This document shows positions 46,847 through 57,988 of a stretch of 64,000 nt of DNA, one piece after another; the stretch's first letter is position 1; every line of letters starts with the position of its first letter. The stretch comes from Hyphomicrobiales bacterium. GTDB taxonomy: Bacteria; Pseudomonadota; Alphaproteobacteria; Rhizobiales; Rhizobiaceae. Location of the stretch: NCBI GenBank assembly GCA_900472485.1, contig UCII01000012.1, forward strand, positions 124,001 through 188,000, read 5' to 3'. The translations under genes and the position numbers were made by a program. The notes beneath the pieces are model-generated. The model was not told the DNA's origin and ran no database searches. It saw only the letters and a program-made list of their open reading frames with translations.

Positions 46847-48358
46847 ATGGCTCGGACGTTTCGGGTCGTCGTTTGGTTGGCAGTGATCGGCGCAGTCGGA
46901 TATGGCGCCTATGCGACCCGCGATCGTTGGCTTGCGCCGGCGGAGAAGCTGCTTGGCTACCAGAATGCTGCAGCACCGGGGGAACAAGCCCAGGACGGAC
47001 GCCGTGGCGGTCAAAGGCAGGGTGGCAGTGGTGGCGGACGGCGCAGCATGTCGCAGTTCAGCGGGCCGGTTCCCGTGCTTGCTGCCGATGCGACGACGGC
47101 CGATGTCCCCGTCTACATTAACGGCGTTGGGTCGGTGAAGGCGCTGAATACCGTGACGGTGCGCGCGCAGGTCAGCGGACGAATCGTCGAAATCAATTTC
47201 GGTGAGGGCCAGGATATCAAGAAGGGCGATGTCATCGCCCGTATCGACGATTCCGTCTATAAGGCGCAGCTCGACCAGGCGATCGCCAAGAAGGCGCAGG
47301 ACGAAGCCCTGCTTGCAGGCGCCCAGCGCGATCTCGCCCGCTATCAGCTGATGGTAAAGAGCGCGTCCGGCACGCAGCAGCAGGTCGACACGCAGACATC
47401 ATTGGTGGCCCAATATACCGCGCAGGTCCAGGTGGATGTGGCAGCCATCGAAAGCGCGCAGGCAACACTCGATTATACGACGATCAGGGCGGCCTTCGAT
47501 GGGCGCACCGGCATCCGCAACGTCGATGTCGGCAATCTCGTCAGCTCGTCCGACGCGACCGGCATCGTGACGCTCTCGCAGATCAAGCCGATCTCCGTGC
47601 TGTTTTCCATTCCCCAGCAACAGCTTGCCCGCGTCAATGCGGCGAGCGCAGCCGGAACGCTTTCCGTCCAGGCCTTGGGCAATGATGGTGAGACGGTGGT
47701 CGACAACGGTTCGCTGGGCGTGGTCGACAATCAGGTCGATCCCACCACGGGTACGGTCAAGCTGAAGGCGAATTTCCCCAACGACAAGCTGGCGCTGTGG
47801 CCCGGCGCCTTCGTCAATGCCCGCCTGCTCGTCGAGACGCTGAAGGGCGTCACCGTCATTCCGAGCGGCGCCGTGCAGCGCGGGCCGAACGGCACCTTCG
47901 TCTATATCATCGGCCAGGATCAGACGGTCGCGATGAAGCCGGTGAAGGTGCGACAGCAGGACGATACGCTTGCGGTCATCGCCGATGGTGTGTCGCCCGG
48001 CGACAAGGTGGTGACGACCGGTTTCGCGCGGCTTCAGAATGGGTCGAAGGTGCAGATTTCGGCCAATCCGGATCAGGCGTCGCCGGCTGCTCCGTCAACC
48101 GACAATAACGGGCAGCCTGTTGCAGAAAACGACCAACAGAATGCTGCTCCAGGCACCGCGAATGCGAGCGAACGTCCACATCGCCGCCACAATGGCCAGG
48201 GTGGAAACGGTGGCCAGGGCGGGCAGGGCGGTGCCGGCGGTCATAATGGCCATCGCGGCCAGGATGGTCAGCCTGGCGCCGACGGCGAGCAGGGTGCGGA
48301 TACGGGCGGCGGCTCGGCCTCCAACAATTCCTCCGCTACGCCGACACAGCAACAATGA
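46847..48358 (+). CDS. mdtA: RND efflux periplasmic adaptor (MdtA-like)
   Basis: A 503-residue membrane-fusion protein. An N-terminal membrane anchor is followed by a Gly/Gln/Arg linker, the lipoyl/hairpin region (biotinyl-lipoyl-like VRAQVSGRIVEINFGEGQDIKKGD), and beta-barrel and membrane-proximal domains. The C-terminal 70 or so residues are low complexity, with GGQGGQGG-like and GxDGQPGADG repeats resembling collagen, and are not part of the family fold. GAGGAAAGG precedes the ATG. It overlaps the first pump gene by 4 bp. Confidence 0.86.
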   Translation: MARTFRVVVWLAVIGAVGYGAYATRDRWLAPAEKLLGYQNAAAPGEQAQDGRRGGQRQGGSGGGRRSMSQFSGPVPVLAADATTADVPVYINGVGSVKALNTVTVRAQVSGRIVEINFGEGQDIKKGDVIARIDDSVYKAQLDQAIAKKAQDEALLAGAQRDLARYQLMVKSASGTQQQVDTQTSLVAQYTAQVQVDVAAIESAQATLDYTTIRAAFDGRTGIRNVDVGNLVSSSDATGIVTLSQIKPISVLFSIPQQQLARVNAASAAGTLSVQALGNDGETVVDNGSLGVVDNQVDPTTGTVKLKANFPNDKLALWPGAFVNARLLVETLKGVTVIPSGAVQRGPNGTFVYIIGQDQTVAMKPVKVRQQDDTLAVIADGVSPGDKVVTTGFARLQNGSKVQISANPDQASPAAPSTDNNGQPVAENDQQNAAPGTANASERPHRRHNGQGGNGGQGGQGGAGGHNGHRGQDGQPGADGEQGADTGGGSASNNSSATPTQQQ

Positions 48359-51300
48359 ACGTCTCGTCACTCTTCATCTCCCGACCGATCGCCACCTCGC
48401 TTCTCGGGTTAGCGGTTCTGTTGGGCGGCATTCTCGGCTTTCTCTTCCTGCCGGTCGCGCCGCTGCCGCAGGTGGATTTCCCGACGATCCAGGTGACGAC
48501 GCAGCTTCCGGGTGCCGACCCCGATACGATGGCGGCGCTGGTGACCGCACCTCTGGAGCGACCGCTCGGCCAGATCCCGTCGCTGGCTTCGATGACCTCA
48601 TCAAGCGCCTTTGGCATCAGCCAGATCACGCTCCAGTTCGATCTTGGCCGCGATATCGATGGCGCGGCGCAGGATGTGCAGGCGGCCATCAATGCCGCCG
48701 GCTCGACCCTGCCGCGCACGCTTCCCTATCCTCCGACCTATTCGAAGGTGAATCCGGCCGATACGCCGATCGTGACGCTGGCGCTGCGCTCCAACAGCTA
48801 TTCGATCCGCGAGCTCAGCGATTTTGCCGACACCATGATGGCGCAGCGCTTGAGCGAAGTGTCGGGTGTCGGCGACGTCAATATCCAGGGCGGCGTCAAG
48901 CCCGCCATCCGCATTCAGGCGGATCTGCCGCGCCTTGCTTCCTACGGACTTGCCCTGGAGGATATCCGCACCGCCATCACCAACGCCAGCGTTGCCGGCG
49001 CGAAGGGTTCGCTCGACGGCACACAGCAGAGCTTCACGCTTGCCGCCAACGACCAGATCGTCGATCCGAACGTCTATAAATCGGTCATCGTCGCTTATCG
49101 CAACAGCGCGCCGGTGCAATTGAAAGACGTCGCGACTGTCGTCGAAGGGCTGGAGAACAATCGAGTCGGCGCCTGGTATCAGGGACAGCCCGCCGTCATT
49201 CTCGACATCATGCGCCAGCCGGGCGCCAACGTCATCCAGACCGTCGAGAATGTCCTGAAGCAGATCCCGAAGCTGAAGCAGGCGATGCCGGCCGGCGTCT
49301 CCCTCGATATCGTCAATGATCGTACCGAGACGATCAGGGCTTCGATCCATGATGTGCAATGGACACTGGTCATCAGTATCGGTCTCGTCATCCTCGTCGT
49401 CCTGCTCTTCCTGCGGACGATGACGGCGACCTTCATTGCCGGCGTCGCACTGCCGCTGTCGCTGATTGCCACTTTCGGCGTCATGTGGTTTGCCGGCTTC
49501 AGCCTCGACAATCTCTCGCTCATGGCGCTGACCATCGGCACCGGCTTCGTCGTGGACGACGCCATCGTGATGATCGAGAACATCGCGCGTCATATCGAAG
49601 AGGGCGAGAACCCGATGCAGGCGGCGTTGAAGGGCGCCGGCGAAATCGGCTTCACGATCATTTCGCTCACCGTCTCCCTGGTTGCGGTCTTCATTCCGCT
49701 GCTGTTCATGACCGGCATTGTCGGCCGCATGTTCCGCGAATTTGCACTGACGCTCACCATCGCCGTCGTCGTGTCGGCCGTGGTCTCGCTGACGCTCACG
49801 CCGATGATGTGCGCGCGCATCCTGCGCAAGCCGAAAGAGCATCAGGGCGGCTTTCTGGCCGGTGCCGACCGTTTCACCGACTGGATGGTTGAAGGCTATC
49901 GGCGCAGCCTTGTCTGGGCCGTGGATCGCAGCCGTCTCATGCTGCTGGTGACGGTGGTGACGCTGGCTGCGACGATCGCGCTCTATGTCGTCATCCCCAA
50001 GGGTTTCCTGCCGGCGCAGGATACGGGCCTCATCACCGCCGTCATCGAGGCCGAACCGACGACCTCCTTCGAAACCATGAAGCAGATCCAGGCCGATGTG
50101 ACCGACCGGCTGCGCAAGGATCCGGATGTTACCGGCGTCGTTGCCGTCATCGGCGCTAGCGCCAGCAATCTGACGCTGAATACCGGTAATCTCAGCCTTG
50201 TCTTGAAGCCGCGGAGTGAGCGTAATGCGTCCGCTGATCAGATTATCGAACGAATGCGCGGCGAAGTTACCGGCATGCCCGGCATCCACGTCACCTTCCA
50301 GAGCGTGCGCGATATCTCGATCAGCACCAGGGCCAGCCGCGCGCCCTACCAATATACCCTGACGGGCACGGACACGAATACGGTGGTCGACTGGGCGCAG
50401 AAGCTCGCCCAGCGCCTGCAGGAAAGCCCGAAGCTGATGGATGTCGCCTCCGAAGTGGAGATGGGCGGCGGGCGCATCTTCGTCGATGTCAATCGCGAGA
50501 CCGCCTCGCGGCTCGGCGTGTCGATGCAAGCTGTCAGCGATACTTTGAATGATGCCTTCGGCCAGCGGCAGATCGCAACGATCTATGGCCAGGCCAACCA
50601 GTATCGCGTCATCCTGGAGGCGGCGCCGCAATATCAGTCGGATCCCAAATCGCTCGACAAGCTTTATGTCGCCGGGGCGAGCGATACGCAGGTGCCGCTC
50701 AACGCCTTCACGACAGCGAGTTTCACGACCGCGCCGCTAGTCATCAGCCATGATGAGCAATTCCCGGCCGTGACGCTCAGCTTCGATCTCGCCAAGAGCG
50801 CCTCGCTCAGCGATGCCGTCGCCGAGATAAAGGCGGCGGAGCGAGATATCGAGATGCCCGACAATATCCAGCGCAAATATTCCGGCGATGCCGAAGAGTT
50901 TGCCTCCTCGCTTGCGGGTGAGCCCTGGCTGATCTTGGCCGCTATCGTGACGATCTACATCGTGCTCGGCCTGCTCTATGAGAGCGCCGTCCATCCCGTG
51001 ACGATCCTGTCGACGCTGCCGTCGGCCGGCGTCGGCGCGCTGCTGGCGCTGATGCTGTTCGGGCAGGATCTGTCAATCATCGCTCTCATCGGCATCGTGC
51101 TCCTGATGGGTATCGTCAAGAAGAATGCGATCATGATGATCGACTTCGCGCTGGAGGCGGAGCGCAAGGAAGGTCTCGAGCCCCGCGCGGCCATTCTGAA
51201 AGCCTCGATTCTGCGTTTCCGGCCGATCATGATGACGACGCTCGCGGCGCTCTTCGGCGCTTTGCCGCTGGCGCTGGCGCAGGGCACGGGCGCAGAGTTG

Positions 51301-51474
51301 CGCATTCCACTCGGGATCACCATCATCGGCGGTCTCGTGCTCTCGCAGCTTTTGACGCTCTATACGACGCCGGTGATCTATCTCGCCTTCGAGCGCCTGC
51401 GCGCCAAGGTCGTCGGCCGCACCAGCGGCACGCCGAGCGCTGAGATGAATGAATTGGCGGGTGGCGAGAGATGA
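48355..51474 (+). CDS. mdtB: RND multidrug efflux pump subunit (MdtB-like)
   Basis: A 1039-residue inner-membrane pump with 12 spans and two large periplasmic loops. The proton-relay acids are in FVVDDAIVMIEN and the relay Lys in GIVKKNAIMMIDF. It starts NVSSLFISRPIATSL, typical of this group. Its coding region overlaps both neighbours by 4 bp. With the next gene it should form the heterotrimeric MdtBC-type pump. Confidence 0.88.
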   Translation: MNVSSLFISRPIATSLLGLAVLLGGILGFLFLPVAPLPQVDFPTIQVTTQLPGADPDTMAALVTAPLERPLGQIPSLASMTSSSAFGISQITLQFDLGRDIDGAAQDVQAAINAAGSTLPRTLPYPPTYSKVNPADTPIVTLALRSNSYSIRELSDFADTMMAQRLSEVSGVGDVNIQGGVKPAIRIQADLPRLASYGLALEDIRTAITNASVAGAKGSLDGTQQSFTLAANDQIVDPNVYKSVIVAYRNSAPVQLKDVATVVEGLENNRVGAWYQGQPAVILDIMRQPGANVIQTVENVLKQIPKLKQAMPAGVSLDIVNDRTETIRASIHDVQWTLVISIGLVILVVLLFLRTMTATFIAGVALPLSLIATFGVMWFAGFSLDNLSLMALTIGTGFVVDDAIVMIENIARHIEEGENPMQAALKGAGEIGFTIISLTVSLVAVFIPLLFMTGIVGRMFREFALTLTIAVVVSAVVSLTLTPMMCARILRKPKEHQGGFLAGADRFTDWMVEGYRRSLVWAVDRSRLMLLVTVVTLAATIALYVVIPKGFLPAQDTGLITAVIEAEPTTSFETMKQIQADVTDRLRKDPDVTGVVAVIGASASNLTLNTGNLSLVLKPRSERNASADQIIERMRGEVTGMPGIHVTFQSVRDISISTRASRAPYQYTLTGTDTNTVVDWAQKLAQRLQESPKLMDVASEVEMGGGRIFVDVNRETASRLGVSMQAVSDTLNDAFGQRQIATIYGQANQYRVILEAAPQYQSDPKSLDKLYVAGASDTQVPLNAFTTASFTTAPLVISHDEQFPAVTLSFDLAKSASLSDAVAEIKAAERDIEMPDNIQRKYSGDAEEFASSLAGEPWLILAAIVTIYIVLGLLYESAVHPVTILSTLPSAGVGALLALMLFGQDLSIIALIGIVLLMGIVKKNAIMMIDFALEAERKEGLEPRAAILKASILRFRPIMMTTLAALFGALPLALAQGTGAELRIPLGITIIGGLVLSQLLTLYTTPVIYLAFERLRAKVVGRTSGTPSAEMNELAGGER

Positions 51475-54400
51475 ACATCTCCGAGCCGTTTATCAAACGC
51501 CCTGTCGGGACGACGCTTCTGGCGATCGGGCTGATAATACTCGGCATCGTTGCCTATCGTTTCCTGCCGGTTGCCAGCCTGCCGACCGTCGACCTTCCCA
51601 CAATCGTCGTCTCCGCCAGCCGTCCGGGCGCCGATCCCGCCAGCATGGCGGCGAGCGTTGCAGCGCCGCTGGAACGCCATCTCGGCACTATCGCCGGCGT
51701 CACGCAGCTGACATCAGTGAGCTCGCTTGGCTCGAGCAGCATCATCGCGCAGTTCGATCTCTCCCGCAGCGTCGACGGTGCCGCGCAGGACGTGCAGGCG
51801 GCGTTGAACGCGGCGGCGACCGACCTGCCGGGCGACCTGCCGACGCTGCCATCCTTCCGTAAGATCAACCCGGCTGCCGCTCCCGTGCTGATCCTGGCGC
51901 TGACCTCGGACAATGTGCCTGCGAGCGCCATCTACGATGCGGCCGACACTGTGGTCGTGCAGCGCATTTCGCAGGTCGATGGCGTCGGCGGCGTTACCGT
52001 CAGTGGCGCAGACCAGCCGGCCATCCGCGTCAGGCTCGATCCTGATCGGCTCTCGGCCATGGGCCTGTCGCTCGATGCCGTACGCACCGCGATCGTCAAT
52101 GCCAGCGTGCTCGGCCCCTTCGGCTCGATCGATGGAGCTTCGGGCGCATTCTCCCTTGCCGTGAACAGCCAGTTGCGGACGCCGGAAGCCTATGGACGGA
52201 TCATCGTACAGAGCGGGGACGGCACGGCGGTTCGCTTGTCCGACATCGCCACTGTCGAGCCTGGCGTGCGCAACAGCCGCTCGGATGCCTGGTATGACGG
52301 CAAACCGGCCGTGCTGCTCAACATCACCAAGCAGGCGGATGCGAACGTCATCGCCACCGTCGATGGCGTCAAGCAGCTGATCCCCGAATTGCAGCGGCTC
52401 ATTCCTGCCGGTGTGAATATCTCGATTCTCTCCGACCGCACCACGACGATCCATGCCAGCGTCACCGACATGCAATGGACGCTGCTTGCCACTATCTGCC
52501 TGGTCATGGCTGTGGTCTTCGTTTTCCTGCGGCGCGCAACGCCGACCTTTGCCGCCGGTGTGACGGTGCCTTTGTCGCTTGCCGGCACTTTTGCCGCGAT
52601 GTGGCTCTTCGGCCTGTCGATCGACAATCTCTCGCTGATGGCGCTTGCCGTTTCCGTCGGCTTCGTCGTCGACGATGCCATCGTTATGATCGAGAATATC
52701 TATGCCAATCTGGAAGCGGGCATGAAGCCGATGCGGGCGGCGCTCGAAGGCGCCAAGCAGATCGGCTTCACCGTCGTTTCGATCAGCCTGTCGCTGCTTG
52801 CCGCCTTCATTCCGCTGTTCTTCATGGGCGGCATTGTCGGCCGGTTCTTTCAGACCTTCTCGCTGACGCTCGGCTTTACCATCGTCGTTTCGACACTGGT
52901 ATCCCTGACGCTGACGCCGATGATCTGCGGCCATCGACTGCGTCAGCACGATATCGATGCCCGGCCCGGCCTGTTCGGCCGCATCGTCGAGGGCACGCTC
53001 AGCGCCATTACCGGCTTTTATGGCCGCACGCTACGGGCGGTGCTGCATCACCGTTTCCTTTCCGTGGTCGTCATCATCGCCTGCGTGGTCATGTCCGGGT
53101 ATCTCTATGTCAAGGTTCCGAAGGGCTTCATCCCGCAGGATGACACCGGCTTCATCCAGGGCGGAACGCAGGCTGCGACCGACATTTCCTATCCCGCCAT
53201 GGTCAAGCTGCAGCAGCAAGCCGCGGATATCGCCTCAAAGGATCCCGCCGTTTCCGGTATCGGCTCTTCCGTCGGCGGTGGCGGCTTTTCCAGCTCCATC
53301 AATCGCGGCCAGCTTTTCATCTCGCTGAAGCCGGAATCGGAGCGTGCGCCGACGGCCGACGTCATAGACAGGCTGCGCAAGCAGCTGATGGCCGTTCCAG
53401 GCCTCAACACCTTCCTGTTTTCGCCGGGCGATATCCGCGCCGGCGCGCGCCAGTCGCAATCGCAATATCAGTTCACGCTCTGGGGCGCGAATTACGACGA
53501 GCTGGTGGAATGGGCGCCCAAGGTGCTGGAGCGGATGCAGGCCCTGCCGGGATTGACCGATGTCGCGACCGACAGGCAGCCTAACGGCTTGCAGGCGACC
53601 GTCAATATCGACCGCAGCCTGGCCTCGCAGCTCGGCGTGAACATTCAGTCCATCGATTCCGCGCTGAACAATGCCTTCGCGCAGCGGCAGATCTCGACGA
53701 TCTATACGCAGCGCAACCAGTATCGTGTCGTATTGGAGGCGAATCCCGAGTATGCGCTCGATCCCCACGATATTTCCAAGCTCTATGTGCCCGCCTCCGG
53801 CGGTACACAGGTGCCGTTGAGCGCAGTGGCGTCGATCGACCGCACGCTGGCGCCGCTGGTGGTCAATCACCAGGGTCAATATCCCTCCGTCACCATCTCC
53901 TACAATCTGGCGCTCAATACGCCGCTGCAGGTCGCCAACGATGCCATCCAGAAGGCGGTGCTGGACATGCATCTGCCCGACACGCTGCATGCGGATTTCG
54001 CCGGCGATGCGGCGAGCGTCACGCAATCTTCCGGCAGCCAGCCGCTCTTGCTGCTGGCGGCACTGCTGACGGTCTATATCGTCCTCGGCATCCTCTATGA
54101 GAGTCTGGCGCATCCGCTGACGATCATCTCGACGCTGCCGTCCGCCGGTCTCGGCGCGCTGCTGGCGCTTGCGATCAGCGGTACCGAGCTGACGATCATC
54201 GCCTTTATCGGCATCATCCTCTTGATCGGCATCGTCAAGAAGAACGGCATCATGATGGTGGACTTCGCGCTGCAGGGCGAGCGCATACTCGGCCTGTCCT
54301 CGGAAGAGGCCATCTATCAGGCCTGCCTCAAGCGTTTTCGGCCGATCCTGATGACGACGCTGGCAGCATTGATGGGCGCCATCCCGCTGATCATCGCCAC

Positions 54401-54569
54401 CGGCCCCGGGTCGGAGCTGCGACGCCCGCTCGGGATCACTATCGTCGGCGGCCTCGTCGTGTCGCAGGTACTGACGCTCTATACCACGCCGATCATCTAC
54501 CTGATGCTTGCCAAGCTTCATGCAAAATGGTCGCCGAAGGCGCAGACTGCAGCGGCTTCGTCGAGCTGA
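51471..54569 (+). CDS. mdtC: RND multidrug efflux pump subunit (MdtC-like)
   Basis: A 1032-residue RND pump related to the preceding protein, starting MNISEPFIKRPVGTTLL. Relay acids FVVDDAIVMIEN and Lys in GIVKKNGIMMVDF are intact. The tandem pair of MdtB/MdtC-type pumps with one adaptor and no outer-membrane channel gene matches the MdtABC layout; a TolC-like channel must come from elsewhere. Confidence 0.88.
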   Translation: MNISEPFIKRPVGTTLLAIGLIILGIVAYRFLPVASLPTVDLPTIVVSASRPGADPASMAASVAAPLERHLGTIAGVTQLTSVSSLGSSSIIAQFDLSRSVDGAAQDVQAALNAAATDLPGDLPTLPSFRKINPAAAPVLILALTSDNVPASAIYDAADTVVVQRISQVDGVGGVTVSGADQPAIRVRLDPDRLSAMGLSLDAVRTAIVNASVLGPFGSIDGASGAFSLAVNSQLRTPEAYGRIIVQSGDGTAVRLSDIATVEPGVRNSRSDAWYDGKPAVLLNITKQADANVIATVDGVKQLIPELQRLIPAGVNISILSDRTTTIHASVTDMQWTLLATICLVMAVVFVFLRRATPTFAAGVTVPLSLAGTFAAMWLFGLSIDNLSLMALAVSVGFVVDDAIVMIENIYANLEAGMKPMRAALEGAKQIGFTVVSISLSLLAAFIPLFFMGGIVGRFFQTFSLTLGFTIVVSTLVSLTLTPMICGHRLRQHDIDARPGLFGRIVEGTLSAITGFYGRTLRAVLHHRFLSVVVIIACVVMSGYLYVKVPKGFIPQDDTGFIQGGTQAATDISYPAMVKLQQQAADIASKDPAVSGIGSSVGGGGFSSSINRGQLFISLKPESERAPTADVIDRLRKQLMAVPGLNTFLFSPGDIRAGARQSQSQYQFTLWGANYDELVEWAPKVLERMQALPGLTDVATDRQPNGLQATVNIDRSLASQLGVNIQSIDSALNNAFAQRQISTIYTQRNQYRVVLEANPEYALDPHDISKLYVPASGGTQVPLSAVASIDRTLAPLVVNHQGQYPSVTISYNLALNTPLQVANDAIQKAVLDMHLPDTLHADFAGDAASVTQSSGSQPLLLLAALLTVYIVLGILYESLAHPLTIISTLPSAGLGALLALAISGTELTIIAFIGIILLIGIVKKNGIMMVDFALQGERILGLSSEEAIYQACLKRFRPILMTTLAALMGAIPLIIATGPGSELRRPLGITIVGGLVVSQVLTLYTTPIIYLMLAKLHAKWSPKAQTAAASSS

Positions 54570-54743
54570 CGAACTCCCTGTTTCACTGGTCGCAGATCGA
54601 GATTTTAGAACCATCAATCTCTCATTCGACCCTGAGCTTATCGAAAGGTGGGCCACCTTCTCTACGAGGGGAGAAGGAACTTGCCGCGCCGATGTGCCTC
54701 ATATGCGATTGCTGGCTGGCGGAGAGAGGAACTTATAAAACCA

Positions 54744-54776
54744 AAAAGGCTCCCGCATTACCCGCGGGAGCCTTTT
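54744..54776. terminator. Bidirectional rho-independent terminator between two RND operons
   Basis: AAAAGGCTCCCGC (54744-54756) and GCGGGAGCCTTTT (54764-54776) are perfect 13-bp arms with a 7-base loop and A/T-tracts on both sides, so it should stop transcription from both the MdtABC-type and the convergent AcrAB-type operons. Confidence 0.88.
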
Positions 54777-54829
54777 ATTCATTCAAAGGCACCGCCCGCT
54801 TCTTGATGCCAAGAGCGGGCAGTGCTTCG

Positions 54830-57800
54830 TTAATGCGTGGCACCGCCATCGGCTGCGGGCGTCTCCTGCGTTGTCACCGGACCGACCCTACCCTTGAATA
54901 TACGGCGGACGGAGACGAAGAGCAGCGGGATGAAGAAGATGCCGAGCACGGTTGCCGAGATCATGCCGCCCATGACGCCGATGCCGATCGAGTTCTGGCT
55001 GCCGGAACCGGCCCCATTGGCGATCGCCAGTGGCAGCACGCCGAGGATGAAGGCGAGCGAGGTCATCAGGATCGGCCGCAGGCGCTGGCGGGATGCTTCC
55101 AGTGTTGCGTCGATCAGGTTCTTGCCCTGGTTCTGTTGCTCGATGGCGAATTCGACGATCAGGATGGCGTTCTTTGCCGCCAGACCGATTGTTGTCAGCA
55201 GGCCGACCTTAAAGTAGACGTCGTTCGACTGGCCGAAAATGGTTGCGGCCAGCAAAGCGCCGAAGATGCCGATCGGCACCGACAGCATGACGGCAAGCGG
55301 GATCGACCAGCTCTCGTAGAGGGCGGCAAGCGCCAGAAATACCACCAGAATGGAGATGGCATAGAGCTGGGTTGCCTGGTTGCCCGAAAGCTTTTCCTGA
55401 GCGGACAGGCTGGTCCATTCGTGGCTGAAGCCCGGCGGCAGGCTCGCCATGATCTTGTCGATCTCGTTCATGGCGTCGCCCGAGGAGACGCCAGGCGCCG
55501 CGGAGCCGAGGATCTCGACCGCCGACGAGCCGTTATAGCGCTCCAGACGCGGTGAGCCGTAGGTCCATTCGCCACTCGAGAAAGCGGAGAATGGCACCAT
55601 GTCGCCGCCGGAATTGCGCACATACCAGCGGCCCAGGTCTTCGGGCTGCATGCGGAAATCCTTGTCGGCCTGGACATAGACCTTCTTGACACGGCCGCGG
55701 TCGATGAAGTCGTTGACATAGGTGCCGCCCCAGGCCGTCGACAGCGTCGTGTCGATATCCGAAAGGCCGATGTTCAGCGCGCTCGCCTTTTCCTGGTCGA
55801 TGTTTACGGAATATTGCGGCGTGTCCTCCTGGCCGTTCGGACGCGTTCCGAACAGCTTGTGGTTCTGTGCGGCTGCGCCAAGCAGCTGATTGCGGGCCGC
55901 TATGAGCGCTTCATGGCCGGCGCCGTTGATATCCTTGATGAAGAAGTCGAAGCCGCTCGAGCTGCCGAAGCCGGGGATTGCCGGCGGTGCCAGCGCAAAG
56001 ACGCTACCGTCCTTGATCTTGGAAAAGGCTCCCATGGCACGACCGGCGATGGCTTGTGCCTTAGACTGCGGCGTCTTGCGCTGATCAAAGTCCTTCAGCC
56101 TGACGAAGACGAGACCGACATTCTGGCCCTGACCGCTGAATCCGAACCCGGCGACTGCGAATGCGCCCTCGACATAGTCCTTCTCGTTGTTGAGATAATA
56201 ATCTCTCACCTGGTCGAGCACCGCCCAGGTACGGGAATCCGTGGCGCCTGGAGGCAGCTGGATGGCCGTCAGCAGAATGCCCTGGTCCTCGTCCGGAAGG
56301 AAGGAGCTCGGCAAGCGGTTGAAGAGATAACCGACGCCGACGCCGATCAGGACGAATATCAGCAGAAAAACGGCGGTCATGCGAATCATGCGGTGGACGC
56401 CGCGCTGATAACTGCGTGTTCCCCGCTCGAAATTGCGGTTGAACCAGCCGAACACGCCCTTTTCCTTCGCACCATGTTTGGGCTGTCTGAGAATGGTGGC
56501 GCAAAGAGCTGGCGTGAGGATAAGAGCGACGATGACGGACAGCACCATCGCCGAGACAATCGTCACCGAGAACTGCCGGTAGATAATGCCGACCGAACCG
56601 GAAAAGAAGGCCATCGGGATGAACACGGCCGACAAGACCGTGGCGATGCCGATCAGTGCGCCGGTGATTTCCTGCATCGACTTGATCGTCGCCTCACGCG
56701 GCGACAATCCCTCTTCCTCCATCACGCGCTCGACGTTCTCGACGACGACGATGGCATCGTCGACCAGAAGGCCGATCGCCAGCACCATGCCGAACATGGT
56801 CAATGTGTTGATGGAATAGCCGAACATCGCCAGCACGCCGAAGGTGCCGAGAAGCACGACGGGGACGGCGAGCGTCGGGATCAGCGTGGCGCGCAGATTC
56901 TGCAGGAAGACGAACATGACGATGAAGACGAGCACGATAGCTTCGAACAGCGTCTTGACCACGTCTTCGATCGACAGCTTCACGAACGGCGTCGTATCGT
57001 AGGGATAGACGATCTCCACGTTCGGCGGCAGGGTCTCGCTCATATTGCCGATGGCTGTCCGCACCGCTTCGGCCGTATTGATGGCGTTGGCGCCGGAGGC
57101 GAGCATCACCGCAAGACCGGCGGAAGGATGACCGTTATAGGTGGTCGACGTCGTATAGCTGTCTGCTCCGAGTTCCACGGTAGCGACATCGTTGATGCGC
57201 ACCAGCGAGCCGTCGGACTGGCTTTTCAGGATGATGTTTTCGAACTGCTCCGGCGTCTGCAGGCGGCTCTTTGCCGTGACTGTCGCATTGAGCTGCTGAC
57301 CCTTGCGCTGCGGCAGGGCACCCAACTGGCCGGCTGAGACCTGCGAGTTCTGGGCCTGGATTGCGCTCGTTACGTCGCTCACCATTAGCTGATATTTCGC
57401 AAGCTTGTCCGGGTCCACCCAGATGCGCATGGCATAGCCGGCACCGAAGATCTGTGTATTGCCGACGCCTTCGATACGCTTCAGCGTGTCGTTCAGGGTG
57501 CTGGAGACGTAATCGGCAAGATCGTTCGAGTTAAGTTTCCCATCCGTCGACACGAAGCCGACGACCATCAGGAAGTTCGAGGTCGATTTCGAGACGACGA
57601 TGCCGGTATTTTGAACGGTCTGCGGCAGCTGCGCGGTGACGAGCTGCAGCTTGTTCTGTACCTGCATCTGCGCGACGTCGGGATCGGCCTTGTTGGTGAA
57701 GGTCAGCGAAATCGAGGCCTGACCCGTCGAGGTCGATGTCGATGTCATGTAGTCGAGATTGTCGATACCGGTCATGCCCTGCTCGATGACCTTGGTCACC

Positions 57801-57979
57801 GAGTTTTCGACGGTTGCCGCATCAGCCCCGGAGTAGGTGGCGCTGATGCTGACTGTCGTCGGTGCGATCTGCGGATATTGCGAAATCGACAGCGTGAAGA
57901 TCGAAAGTGCGCCCGCCAGCATGATGACGATGGCGATCACCCAGGCGAAGATCGGCCTGTCGATGAAAAAACGAGACAT
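54830..57979 (-). CDS. RND multidrug efflux pump, AcrB/MexB (HAE1) type
   Basis: A 1049-residue inner-membrane pump of the HAE1 class, starting [19 protein letters not shown]. The relay pair is in [18 protein letters not shown] and the Lys in [13 protein letters not shown]. The periplasmic part has the usual porter motifs, for example [21 protein letters not shown]. It lies 9 bp after its adaptor gene in the same direction. The divergent TetR gene beyond the adaptor is the likely repressor. Substrates are unknown. Confidence 0.9.
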   Translation of the reverse strand: MSRFFIDRPIFAWVIAIVIMLAGALSIFTLSISQYPQIAPTTVSISATYSGADAATVENSVTKVIEQGMTGIDNLDYMTSTSTSTGQASISLTFTNKADPDVAQMQVQNKLQLVTAQLPQTVQNTGIVVSKSTSNFLMVVGFVSTDGKLNSNDLADYVSSTLNDTLKRIEGVGNTQIFGAGYAMRIWVDPDKLAKYQLMVSDVTSAIQAQNSQVSAGQLGALPQRKGQQLNATVTAKSRLQTPEQFENIILKSQSDGSLVRINDVATVELGADSYTTSTTYNGHPSAGLAVMLASGANAINTAEAVRTAIGNMSETLPPNVEIVYPYDTTPFVKLSIEDVVKTLFEAIVLVFIVMFVFLQNLRATLIPTLAVPVVLLGTFGVLAMFGYSINTLTMFGMVLAIGLLVDDAIVVVENVERVMEEEGLSPREATIKSMQEITGALIGIATVLSAVFIPMAFFSGSVGIIYRQFSVTIVSAMVLSVIVALILTPALCATILRQPKHGAKEKGVFGWFNRNFERGTRSYQRGVHRMIRMTAVFLLIFVLIGVGVGYLFNRLPSSFLPDEDQGILLTAIQLPPGATDSRTWAVLDQVRDYYLNNEKDYVEGAFAVAGFGFSGQGQNVGLVFVRLKDFDQRKTPQSKAQAIAGRAMGAFSKIKDGSVFALAPPAIPGFGSSSGFDFFIKDINGAGHEALIAARNQLLGAAAQNHKLFGTRPNGQEDTPQYSVNIDQEKASALNIGLSDIDTTLSTAWGGTYVNDFIDRGRVKKVYVQADKDFRMQPEDLGRWYVRNSGGDMVPFSAFSSGEWTYGSPRLERYNGSSAVEILGSAAPGVSSGDAMNEIDKIMASLPPGFSHEWTSLSAQEKLSGNQATQLYAISILVVFLALAALYESWSIPLAVMLSVPIGIFGALLAATIFGQSNDVYFKVGLLTTIGLAAKNAILIVEFAIEQQNQGKNLIDATLEASRQRLRPILMTSLAFILGVLPLAIANGAGSGSQNSIGIGVMGGMISATVLGIFFIPLLFVSVRRIFKGRVGPVTTQETPAADGGATH

Positions 57980-57988
57980 CGTCTAACC

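Noticed and set aside
48601..50631. 676-residue minus-strand ORF antisense to the first MdtBC-type pump
   Set aside because: Low-complexity Arg/Asp/His composition and full overlap with a motif-complete RND gene.
54640..54690. Fragment resembling the CCTTCTCCCC repeat family near the end of the MdtC-like gene
   Set aside because: Only one imperfect arm is present, too short to call an element.
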